Shown here piece by piece: positions 9,000 through 17,900 of a stretch of 35,308 nt of DNA (the stretch's first letter is position 1; every line of letters starts with the position of its first letter). The notes beneath the pieces were generated by a model. It saw nothing but the letters and a program-made list of their open reading frames with translations, was not told the origin of the DNA and searched no databases. The DNA comes from a virus: positions 1-35,308 of the IMG/VR virus record IMGVR_UViG_3300030329_003950. One strand, written 5' to 3'. Both the position numbers and the translations under genes were made by a program.

Positions 9000-11660
9000 T
9001 TAGGAATAATCCAAATTTGAACCATCTATCTTACTAATCTTTTGTTTGTCCTGCCAATCCATTTTTCCATATTCCTTTATTAGCCAGTTAATTAATCTAG
9101 TTTCATCTTCTTTACGACCTATCCACTTTTGGCCAATAAAATCTTTACCACCTTTTTCGTAAGCTCTATCAGTCATAAATGTGTACCAAACACCCGGATT
9201 GTTAGTTAAGTGTACTTTAATCTTATCCGTACGACCAAACCAATCTTCATCATGTACAGCGAAAGTAAATCCTAGATCACCATATCTTTCATTTAATTCC
9301 TTCACAACAAAATCTTCATCGTCAGAATCGAGTAAGTATTCTTTCACGTTATGCCTAGCTGCGGTTGAATATCTATCTGTTGGTTTTCTAATAGACTCAA
9401 AATTATCAAACAAAGTTTTAGTATTTGGATTTTTTTCTTTATATATCTGAGCATTAGTTTTGGTAGTATATTCTACTCCCGGTTTAATATCAACGTTTTT
9501 ATAAGCTGTATTTATATTTTTTATTAAAGCATTATACATTTCTCTCTCAACGTTTGTATCAGCATCTGCATTTATTTGAGACTCAAACCATTTTTTCTTT
9601 TTAGAATCGTAAAAATATAATACACCGTCTTTTATTTTATAATCAGTATCCATTGCTTTTTTATAACCAGATAACGTTGTTAAGTCTTTAGAACTTAAAC
9701 CTATTTCTCCAGTTTTAAGTTTAAGATTATGTTTTGGTGTTTTATTTCCGTAAGAAGTTGTATATTTATTTTCATCATTTAAACTATAAATAGAACTAGA
9801 GTTTGTTAGATTTAATTTACTTTTATCTTTACTATCTCTATCTTTTGGTGTTTTAGGTGGTTTATATGCTGATCCTATATCCCTCATTTCTTGTAAGTAA
9901 AAATCTTTAAAATGTTGTGATAAAGTTGATTGCTTACCGTTTAAAGTGTACATTCCAAGCATACCATCTCCCTTTTTTAAGTTTAGCATTTCATTCATTC
10001 TTTGTTCATCGGTCATTCCATTCCAAATATCTTTACCAAATTTCTCTGATAATATATCGTTTAAAAAAGTATTAACGTCTAATGCCTCCTCATCTTTACC
10101 AACTCTATTTATTCCATCAAAAAGTAAAGAAGCTTGCCCATCAATGTCTAATGCATCAAAAGAATCCTCAACCGCAACCATAGTCATGTTAAATAAATTT
10201 CTTTGATTTACATCTCCATTAGGATCAGCTCCAGCTGCTCTTGCTGTAACAACTTTATCTATTATATTTAAATGTCCTCTAAAAGCAACTCCATCTTTCA
10301 TTCTAGGTCCATCTCCAATAGTAGATAAATCTATATCATTATATGTATCAACAGGTTTAGAAGCATATTCATCTGTTTTTAAATAACTTTCTGTAGATTC
10401 TTTAACCAACTTATCTCTATCTTCTAAATAACGTCTTTCAGCATCTTGAGAATTAGGTCCAAAAATACCGTCAGCAGCATCACTTCCATCTGCGTTCTTT
10501 TTATCTAAATAACCTAAATTAATTAAAAACCTCTGTTTACTTTTGATTACAGCACTTTTACTATCTTCTTCCTTTGAAACTCTTCTCCACATCTTATACT
10601 CTCCTTGTTCACTTGGAGATAAAGCATCATATTCTGCTTGAGTTATAATATTGTTAGGATCATAACCATCCGCAGATGACCAAACAGTTCCCCCCTCGTG
10701 TTTACCTCCAGCTTGCCAAACAAATCCTCTTTCAACCTGTTCATCTTTAATTTCGCCTTCTCCAGCTAAATGTAATTCACTTAAATTTTCGTATCTACCA
10801 CTACCGTCACCTTCAAAGTGTTCACTTAAATCTTGTATTACGTTAGTTGTTTTACCTAACTCAGTAGAAGACATCATGTCGACTATAGCATTATCTCCTA
10901 ATGCTGCTTCTGGATCAATCCACATTAATTTACCATCGACTATTCTTATATTTTCCCCATTGCTATTATAAATATCCATCCACATTCTTCTCTCGTTCTC
11001 AGGTATAGACGCACTCCAATCTTTTTCATTATTATTACCTAACTTTATCTCACTACCATCCTCGTTTGTACCTATATCATTTCTTATAGCTAGTAACTTT
11101 TGATTGATTTTATCAAACTCTAAAATAAGATCTTGATCTTTTTCTACCTTTTTTCTAAGTTCATCATATCTAGGGTCATTAATATTTAAACGGGATAATT
11201 CTCTTAAATCAGCTTTTATAGACGTGCTAATGTTTTTAATTTCATCAACAACTGGCATGGCGGTTTTATTTGGACCTTGTTCTCCAAATATTTTAGAATC
11301 ATCAAACTCTGGCATTTGCTGTTTAAGTAATTGATATTTTGCGTCAGCGGCAGCTACTCTTTCGTTATATAAATTTATTGCAGGCATGAAAAAAGACTCA
11401 ACATCTGTTTGCATACGTAAAACATCTGCCTCTCCTTTTTGACGATAATAAGCTGCTTGCTTACTAAGAGGATCTGTACTAGTAGGTGTTTCTATTTTAG
11501 ATATATAATCTTGTACAGCGCTTTGATCTATTTCTTTAGGTTTCTTAACTGTTGTAAAAGGATCAGTTTCAAAGATGGTATCTCTAAATAAATCACTTTG
11601 CATAAGGTTTTCGTCTAAACCTTCTTCTAAATTTTCTTCTTTTTCTTCGTTTTCTGCCAT
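9000..11660 (-). CDS. Candidate ejection / internal virion protein with peptidoglycan-binding-like segment (886 aa)
   Basis: A long, acidic, hydrophilic protein without signal peptide or membrane helix. The first ~60 residues are Glu/Asp-rich, and residues ~85-195 look alpha-helical and coiled-coil-prone. Residues about 374-412 (KQRFLINLGYL, then DGIFGPNSQDAERRY) match the pattern of a PG_binding_1 repeat (LQ..L..LGY....DGIFGPNT..AV..FQ), with Ser for the usual Thr and an Asp/Ala-rich insert. The remainder, including the Lys-rich 600-720 region, is not recognised. It lies 10 bp after the 263-aa gene and 30 bp before the giant gene. This position, middle of three genes of rising size after the tail proteins, parallels T7 gp15. 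The ejection role is inferred from order and composition; the PG-binding call rests on a short motif. Confidence 0.7.
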   Translation of the reverse strand: MAENEEKEENLEEGLDENLMQSDLFRDTIFETDPFTTVKKPKEIDQSAVQDYISKIETPTSTDPLSKQAAYYRQKGEADVLRMQTDVESFFMPAINLYNERVAAADAKYQLLKQQMPEFDDSKIFGEQGPNKTAMPVVDEIKNISTSIKADLRELSRLNINDPRYDELRKKVEKDQDLILEFDKINQKLLAIRNDIGTNEDGSEIKLGNNNEKDWSASIPENERRMWMDIYNSNGENIRIVDGKLMWIDPEAALGDNAIVDMMSSTELGKTTNVIQDLSEHFEGDGSGRYENLSELHLAGEGEIKDEQVERGFVWQAGGKHEGGTVWSSADGYDPNNIITQAEYDALSPSEQGEYKMWRRVSKEEDSKSAVIKSKQRFLINLGYLDKKNADGSDAADGIFGPNSQDAERRYLEDRDKLVKESTESYLKTDEYASKPVDTYNDIDLSTIGDGPRMKDGVAFRGHLNIIDKVVTARAAGADPNGDVNQRNLFNMTMVAVEDSFDALDIDGQASLLFDGINRVGKDEEALDVNTFLNDILSEKFGKDIWNGMTDEQRMNEMLNLKKGDGMLGMYTLNGKQSTLSQHFKDFYLQEMRDIGSAYKPPKTPKDRDSKDKSKLNLTNSSSIYSLNDENKYTTSYGNKTPKHNLKLKTGEIGLSSKDLTTLSGYKKAMDTDYKIKDGVLYFYDSKKKKWFESQINADADTNVEREMYNALIKNINTAYKNVDIKPGVEYTTKTNAQIYKEKNPNTKTLFDNFESIRKPTDRYSTAARHNVKEYLLDSDDEDFVVKELNERYGDLGFTFAVHDEDWFGRTDKIKVHLTNNPGVWYTFMTDRAYEKGGKDFIGQKWIGRKEDETRLINWLIKEYGKMDWQDKQKISKIDGSNLDYS

Positions 11661-11670
11661 AATTTATATT

Positions 11671-12462
11671 TTATTTATTTGGATCCCAAATTCCACGTTG
11701 TTGAGCCCAATTTCCAATATTAGATCTAAGTTTAAACATGTCATCATCAAAGTGACCATATCCCATGCCACCTGGCATATAATGGCCACCTACAGCCCCA
11801 ACCGCTTGTCCTAATCCACTCCAAGCATCTGATCTAGCTGTTGATCTAGCTTTATCAGCTGCTGATAATCTATCTAAACCTAATCCGTACATTTTTTCCA
11901 TTCTCGCTTGTTCTTTTTCTACGACATATTTTTGTTGAGCTTGTCTTTTAGCTACATCAACATCAAACGCTCCTTTTCTTCTTTGTTGTTCACCCTTTAA
12001 CGCTAACATTTGATTTTGTCTCACTTGCTGTGATATTGAAGCTGCCCCTTGTTGCGCTTGTCTAGCCCCTACATTAGCCATTGATTGTGCAAGTCCAGCT
12101 ATACCAGAAGCGCCAGCGGCACCTCTTAATCCCTGCATTATATTAGCTTGTTGTTGTTGTTGTTGTTGTCTTAAATAATCCGCACTTTGAGTGTCTACAG
12201 TTAAATCTTCATACAAGTTTTCAGCATAGGGATTTTGTATTCCCTCTAATGGATTTGTAAACTTCATGTCCATATAAGCTTTTTTTGCTTCCGCCATTTC
12301 CGCTCTAGCCGCTCTTTGTTCACGTATTCTCTTTTTTCTACCAATTAAACTTCCAGCAGCTTTTATAATACCTGGGGCAGCTAAAGCGGCTATTTGCCAC
12401 CATTTATGAGGTGAAGATTTTTTATAAAAAGGAGATTTATATCCCACTGGTTTCTTTGCCAT
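11671..12462 (-). CDS. Candidate small ejection / internal virion protein, poly-Gln (263 aa)
   Basis: The protein starts with a Lys-rich stretch followed by a hydrophobic or amphipathic segment (WWQIAALAAPGIIKAAGSLIG, residues ~21-41). Then come a charged helix rich in Arg/Ala/Glu, a run of seven Gln near residue 100, a Gly/Ala-rich section (GLRGAAGASGIAGLAQSMA), a second Gln/Arg-rich helical region, and a Gly/Tyr-rich C-terminus. This composition (one hydrophobic segment, Ala/Gln-rich helices, no enzyme motif) is usual for T7 gp14-like ejection proteins, and the gene precedes two larger candidates of the same class. The leader is A/T only (AAATATAATAATATG), with no Shine-Dalgarno. The function is inferred from composition and order; no domain was recognised outright. 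Confidence 0.6.
   Translation of the reverse strand: MAKKPVGYKSPFYKKSSPHKWWQIAALAAPGIIKAAGSLIGRKKRIREQRAARAEMAEAKKAYMDMKFTNPLEGIQNPYAENLYEDLTVDTQSADYLRQQQQQQQANIMQGLRGAAGASGIAGLAQSMANVGARQAQQGAASISQQVRQNQMLALKGEQQRRKGAFDVDVAKRQAQQKYVVEKEQARMEKMYGLGLDRLSAADKARSTARSDAWSGLGQAVGAVGGHYMPGGMGYGHFDDDMFKLRSNIGNWAQQRGIWDPNK
12148..12168 (-). repeat. (CAA)7 trinucleotide repeat encoding poly-Gln
   Basis: Seven perfect TTG units on the plus strand, read as CAA on the coding strand, lie inside the 263-aa gene. They encode seven consecutive Gln. The tract could change copy number by slippage without shifting the frame. Confidence 0.9.
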
Positions 12463-12503
12463 ATTATTATATTTTATCTATTTATAGTTACAGTTTTTGT
12501 CAT

Positions 12504-13643
12504 TTATTTACTACTCATAGTTATTTCAGAGCCAATCATAAATAATTCTCGTTTTTCACTAGAGTTATTTGTTAGTGTTGCTTCTGCATAATATCCATTT
12601 AGACTAGCTATATTTTGATCAGAAGGTTTTTTAAACATAAAGAATAGCTCTTCAAAAGTAGACGGATCAATAATGGAAATATTATCTATAACACAATTTT
12701 TATTGTTACCTTTAAATATTCTTATTTTATCAAGATTAATACTGTTTTGAGTCCATTCGGCTGTACCTTTATTAGGGATTACACTAGTATCAATATTTAC
12801 AGTAACATTGGCGTATCCAGTTCCATACGTATAAGGTCCTACGTTAGCTAAAATTATATCACCATTATTGCTAATAACATCCATTTCTATTTTATAAGTT
12901 TCGCCTTCGACAAAATTTGATGTTAAGCTTCCATCTAAAAAACCACCAGTTCCAGTATGTTCAGCTTGTTCGCCGTTAATCGTCCATCCGTCTCCTGTAT
13001 CCCAACCTTGAAGTGAAATTTCTTTAACAGAAAAATTATCTATAATAGCCTCTACCGTACTATTATTACCTTCTTCAAATTTAATATAAATATTTGCATC
13101 TTGATCTGTATTAAACGTAGTTGTGTATGTGCCAGTTTCCACTGTAGTAAAATAATTTTGTTGCATGTTTGCACCACCTGTAACCTGAGCTTTAAATTCA
13201 AGTGCTCCTGATATGATTTCATAATCAAATGATATTTGATATTGAGAGTTAGGAGTTAAATTATCTATATTTTGGGTTGCGGCATTGTAATTACTACTAG
13301 TTGCGTTATCAAAATACATATAACCATTTCCATTTATATCTTGCTCCCAAATTATATCGCTAACAATACTATCCCAACCACTAAGATCAGTATCAAAAGT
13401 TCCATTAGTAGCCTCTTCATTACCTAAACTAATTTGAAAACTAGGATTAATTAGAAAATTACCACTACCAGTACTAAAAGGAGCGGCGTCAACTTGCACC
13501 CAATTGTCTCCAATATCAGTTATAGTGCCTGATGAAAAAAGAGGTGTTGTAGGGGCTTGATTGACAATATTTGAATACCATAATTCATCTCCAATCTGAA
13601 CTGAAGTATTTATTTTATTTTTAAACATTATTTTATCTGCCAT
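12504..13643 (-). CDS. Virion/tail protein with two inserted carbohydrate-binding-like jelly-roll domains (379 aa)
   Basis: The N-terminal ~62 residues (MADKIMFKNKINTSVQIGDE...) and the C-terminal ~50 (ELFFMFKKPSDQNIASLNGYYAEATL...) look like the two halves of a small conserved phage structural protein. Between them sit two beta-sandwich domains. The first (~78-208) opens with NGTFDTDLSGW and closes with AIIDNFSVKEI. The second (~211-326) opens with a GWDTGDGW stretch and closes with CVIDNISIID. The opening N..F.....W and closing IDN[FI]S[VI] patterns are typical of CBM4/9-like lectin modules on bacterial and phage surface proteins. The gene begins 1 bp after the fibre-like 417-aa gene (stop TGA). 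Likely role: a tail-tip or capsid-exposed adhesin binding host glycans. The domain architecture is moderately supported; the ligand is unknown. Confidence 0.65.
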   Translation of the reverse strand: MADKIMFKNKINTSVQIGDELWYSNIVNQAPTTPLFSSGTITDIGDNWVQVDAAPFSTGSGNFLINPSFQISLGNEEATNGTFDTDLSGWDSIVSDIIWEQDINGNGYMYFDNATSSNYNAATQNIDNLTPNSQYQISFDYEIISGALEFKAQVTGGANMQQNYFTTVETGTYTTTFNTDQDANIYIKFEEGNNSTVEAIIDNFSVKEISLQGWDTGDGWTINGEQAEHTGTGGFLDGSLTSNFVEGETYKIEMDVISNNGDIILANVGPYTYGTGYANVTVNIDTSVIPNKGTAEWTQNSINLDKIRIFKGNNKNCVIDNISIIDPSTFEELFFMFKKPSDQNIASLNGYYAEATLTNNSSEKRELFMIGSEITMSSK

Positions 13644-13644
13644 A

Positions 13645-14898
13645 TCATGATGTTGTTTGTACTCCTGGAGTTATGAAATTATCTAAGTTTAAGTATACTG
13701 TTTGGTTGCTAGATGGATGAGAGTTTATAGTAATATTATTTGATAGTGTTATTGTGTTTGTAGATCCTTCAAATGTTAACACAATACCTTCTTTTGAAAC
13801 TTGCGCAACTTGAACTATTATTTCTCCAGCTGATGCCGAAGCCGTTGCTGTACTACCATTTGTTCTATTTGTTTGTACTGTATTAGTAGAACTGTTTTCC
13901 CAATTATTACCACTAACAGTTACAAAACCGCCTCCAGATATCCCACGAGTACCATTTAATGGTATAGTTGTAGAGCCACTAACCGTTCCTCTAACTGTTT
14001 TTGTAAGAGCAGCTGATGTAGCTGAAGTTGTTGACGAGTTCCAAGCACTAAAATCTACACTTCCACCAATAGCGCTTGATATATCTGAAGAACCAAACGC
14101 TCGAAGTTTCATAGTTTCACCATTTTCAAAAGCAACATTACTAGAAAATGATATCGTTTTTGCTGAAGTATTTATATTAGTTATAGTAGTATCACTACTT
14201 GGAGCTGTTGTTCCTTTATGATAAACTAAAGTCATTCCTTCTACTATATTAGTTAAACTAGCTACCGTAACTGTACTATTACTAACTCCATCACCAGCTG
14301 GATTTGTAACTATAGCTAAATCTTTTTCAAAATACCAATCTGAATCTACTGGTTGTCTTATTAACCTTAATCCATATCCTTGAGCATCACTATCTGTATT
14401 TTTTACATCCCAATCTATATCTTTTATAATAACACTTGTTGATGTTGGACTTGCTGTTGAAGTTACATTAGCAGCGCCTGTTGATGAAAACGTTTGATAA
14501 CTAGCAGCGTGACTAGTTGTAGCAGGGGATATTGTTAGTGTAGTATTACCTAATTGAGATATAGTTGTACTATATGAATTTTTTCCATATCCAAAATTTA
14601 ACTCAGTACTGTTATATGCGCTAGTAGTAATTAATATAGTATATGTGTCTCCACTACCATTTGCTGGAAAGTTAATATTACTAACAAACGTATTAGAGTT
14701 CATTTTAACTTTAAGGTGTTTATCAGTAATAAAACCAGCGGAGAAAGTGTTGGTTTTAAAATTATAAAACTGCTGAGAAGAGTTAAATACTTGCATGTCA
14801 AATTCTGCACCTATCTCGCCAATTATTCTATATTGTTTAGAAGATGCTATTGCTGCTAAATTAGATTTATCAATTATAAATTCTTTAATATATTTCAT
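13645..14898 (-). CDS. Probable tail fibre/spike-like beta-rich virion protein (417 aa)
   Basis: A Ser/Thr/Asn/Gly-rich protein with alternating beta-strand-like segments and no predicted membrane helix or enzyme motif. The N-terminal ~120 residues (MKYIKEFIIDKSNLAAIASS..., then GEIGAEFDMQVFNSS) form a compact, less repetitive domain that may attach to the particle. The remainder is low-complexity beta structure. A segment around residues 205-265 (TVTVASLTNIVEGMTLVYHK, later AKTISFSSNVAFENGETM) has the strand pattern of small beta modules common in phage fibres and recurs in the 2041-aa neighbour. It sits between the large stabilisation protein and the lectin-domain protein, 2 bp or less from each, which supports a tail-associated role. 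No family was recognised with certainty. Confidence 0.6.
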   Translation of the reverse strand: MKYIKEFIIDKSNLAAIASSKQYRIIGEIGAEFDMQVFNSSQQFYNFKTNTFSAGFITDKHLKVKMNSNTFVSNINFPANGSGDTYTILITTSAYNSTELNFGYGKNSYSTTISQLGNTTLTISPATTSHAASYQTFSSTGAANVTSTASPTSTSVIIKDIDWDVKNTDSDAQGYGLRLIRQPVDSDWYFEKDLAIVTNPAGDGVSNSTVTVASLTNIVEGMTLVYHKGTTAPSSDTTITNINTSAKTISFSSNVAFENGETMKLRAFGSSDISSAIGGSVDFSAWNSSTTSATSAALTKTVRGTVSGSTTIPLNGTRGISGGGFVTVSGNNWENSSTNTVQTNRTNGSTATASASAGEIIVQVAQVSKEGIVLTFEGSTNTITLSNNITINSHPSSNQTVYLNLDNFITPGVQTTS

Positions 14899-14900
14899 AG

Positions 14901-17900
14901 TTATACGTTGTATATTATTGTATCTGCTGTCCCTATACCTTGAAAATTAAACGCGCTTGTATCTAAAGGCGCATTATTATCTCCTTTTATGTAATTAAAC
15001 CATTTTCCTTCTTTTTCTATAAACCCTGTAACAGTTCCACTTTGTTGATCTGTAAATATACTACTACATACCCAATCTTCGTCACCATCATAATTTAATG
15101 TGTTAAAATTCTTAACAACAGAAGGAGATTCGTTAAATATAAATGTTATAGAAGAATCAGTTATACTATCACCATAAAAAATATTCCTGTTATTATTATC
15201 ATGGTGTTTCCAACACTTACCCTCGTAAAAAGTATAATAATCACCTCCCATACTAACTCCTGATTCCTGTATAAATGATTTAAAACTAACCCATCCTTTT
15301 ACATCTTCGCTATAAGTTACAGTTTGTGAATCAGTAACCCCATATGTTTTACTACCTCTATCAAATGTTAAATTATAATCGCTTTTACGCGTGTCATAAC
15401 TACCTATAATATTAAAGTGATCTCTCTTAAACTCATCTTTAAACCAATCAGACATCCCAGCATTAGATATAGGTGTTAAACCATCCATTGACAATCTAAG
15501 TATAGCCCCTCTTTGTTTGTCTGTAAAATAAGCTCTATAACTATCTTTAGCAAATGATTCTGGATTTTTAGATATACCATAATCTCCTACAAAAGGATTA
15601 GCGTCTCCTAACACAGCATTTGTTGACACTAATTGTGGATTTCCATCTGCATTATATAAAGCGTTTTTATTAGCTGTTACCCCAACAATTCTATCTTCAC
15701 AAAAAGCAATTAAACTTACTCTTCTTGAAAATAATTTTTGAATGCTACCGTAAGTAGGATTTAAATCTTTAGTAATTTTTTCAGCCATTATAAACTGATT
15801 TAAATCATTAATTCCAGATGTTGAATTATATAAACCTGAATATATTAAACCATTTTCTCTATGTTCCTCTTCATAAGGCCTATCTAATGTTGAACTTGCT
15901 CTTACACCGTTAGATATAGTCATAGAATTAAAATCGTCTCTAATTCTATCTGACTCAACACCGTTTCCAAACATAAAGCAATTATACCAATTAAGACCAA
16001 CTTCTATATCGTTATCATTTGAAGCTGTTGGTGTAGAACTAACCATTTTAAATTTAGTTTTATATACTCCAGCAGTTTCAGATGGTGGTGTAGAATCTAA
16101 TAACGTCGTAATATAACTACCATCATCATTAAAAAATCTTATTTTAGCATTACTATAATCAACTGGAGTTGATCCGTCGTCTTCGTAATAATTAAAACCA
16201 GGAGATAACGTAAACTCCGTTGCTTCAGCAGAATCATAACTGGTTAAAAATACATTTTCTAATATATTAATATCGCCTTGTCTTGCGCTTGGTAAGTCTA
16301 AAATTTCAACTCTATTACCTACTTGAGCAAAAAGTTCCCTTGTTTTTTTAGTTATATTAATAGGATATGCTTGACTAGCTTCATAATAAATGTCTAAATC
16401 AACATTGTCTTTAGGTTCTGTTTCCCATATGGCTGGTACTTGAGATACTTTACCAGCACTTAACTGCGCGTCTGGTTCTATAAATTCTATAGCATCATAT
16501 GTTACAGAATTTATATTTACTCCATCAATAATAGGAAAATCAGAACTCAAGCTAGGATCTTCATCTAGTTCTAATATATAAACAAGTCTTCTATTGTTAG
16601 TTTCTCCAAAAGATTTTATTCTATTTTTTAATCTATCATGCCACATTTCATCTTCATGACCAGTACTGTCCCAGTTTGGAGCCTGACCTGTCGCGTCACA
16701 TCTACTTGAATATCCTAAAGCGGCAAATTCAACAGCTTTACCACTAGGTCTAAGATTATTATTGCTAGTAGGATCAGAGTTATATGAAAATTTCCAATCA
16801 GTATGATTATATACTTTTTTAGTTTTTACACTTTTTATTTTGTATAATGTACCTGATGGATCCCCGTTAAATCTAAACTTCCTACCAGCTTTTAACTTAT
16901 TTATAAAATCGGCTATTTTATTACCAGGGTCAGTTGGATAAGTTGGATCCCATTGTTTTTCATGCGCTTCTTGATACGCGGGATCATAACCGCTAATTGG
17001 AATACTACAATTATTACCATTTTGATCAACACTACTAAAATGTTGATGAGTTGTCCCAGAGCCATCCACCTTTTCCATAAGTATAGCGGTGGGATTAGTA
17101 CCAGCACTATTATAAGGGCTACTTGGTCCACCACCAACTTTATATTCCGGGGACAGGTAATGAGCATATCCATATAGACTTTGATATAATGAGGTAAATA
17201 CTCCCCCACCATATATACCTTGTAATTCCGCATGAAGATTATTAATATTTATAGGTTCGGTAAGATTACCATCGTGTAAATCTACACCTGGACCTAAAAA
17301 GGAAATATGTAAAAAATGTTTACCAATAGCCCCACCATAAACATCATCTAAATTATTATCAAAATTACTAGTTCTCCATCTTCTTAATCCGTTTTGACCA
17401 ACGTGCATATCAGTAGTTGTAGTCATACCATCTAAACCATTTATCCTATTTGTGTTTGGTAAGGAAGCGCCGGAATTATTATGGTTAGCCCAAATCAAAA
17501 GATTATCTTCTTTTTCCCAACTCATAGCCGCTAAAGTAGTTGGATCTTGCCAATATGATCCAGCTGTGTCTCTATTAGATGGAACTTGTGATACGTCACA
17601 ATGAAAATCTATATCGCTTATAACATTAGGTTCTCCACCATAAAAACCCATATGAGTACTTTCTCTAGCATATTGGCCGTGTTGAACTCCAGAAACATAC
17701 ATATTATCTATAAAGAATCTAGTACTACCATTAGTATCCATATAACTTTCTAAGTTCTTCCAAGCACTATGAGTCCAAGTAACATTTAACCCCTGTTCAA
17801 GAACTCCAGTAGTAGAATTAGTTGCTCCATGCGCGTCGAATGTTTGAAAACCATCAGACGGATACGTCCCATTATAAACTTGATTAAATAAACCACCGTT

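Noticed and set aside
16913-17233. Minus-strand 106-codon frame inside the 2041-aa gene
   Set aside because: Out-of-frame shadow; hydrophobic low-complexity translation and no leader of the type used by real genes here.
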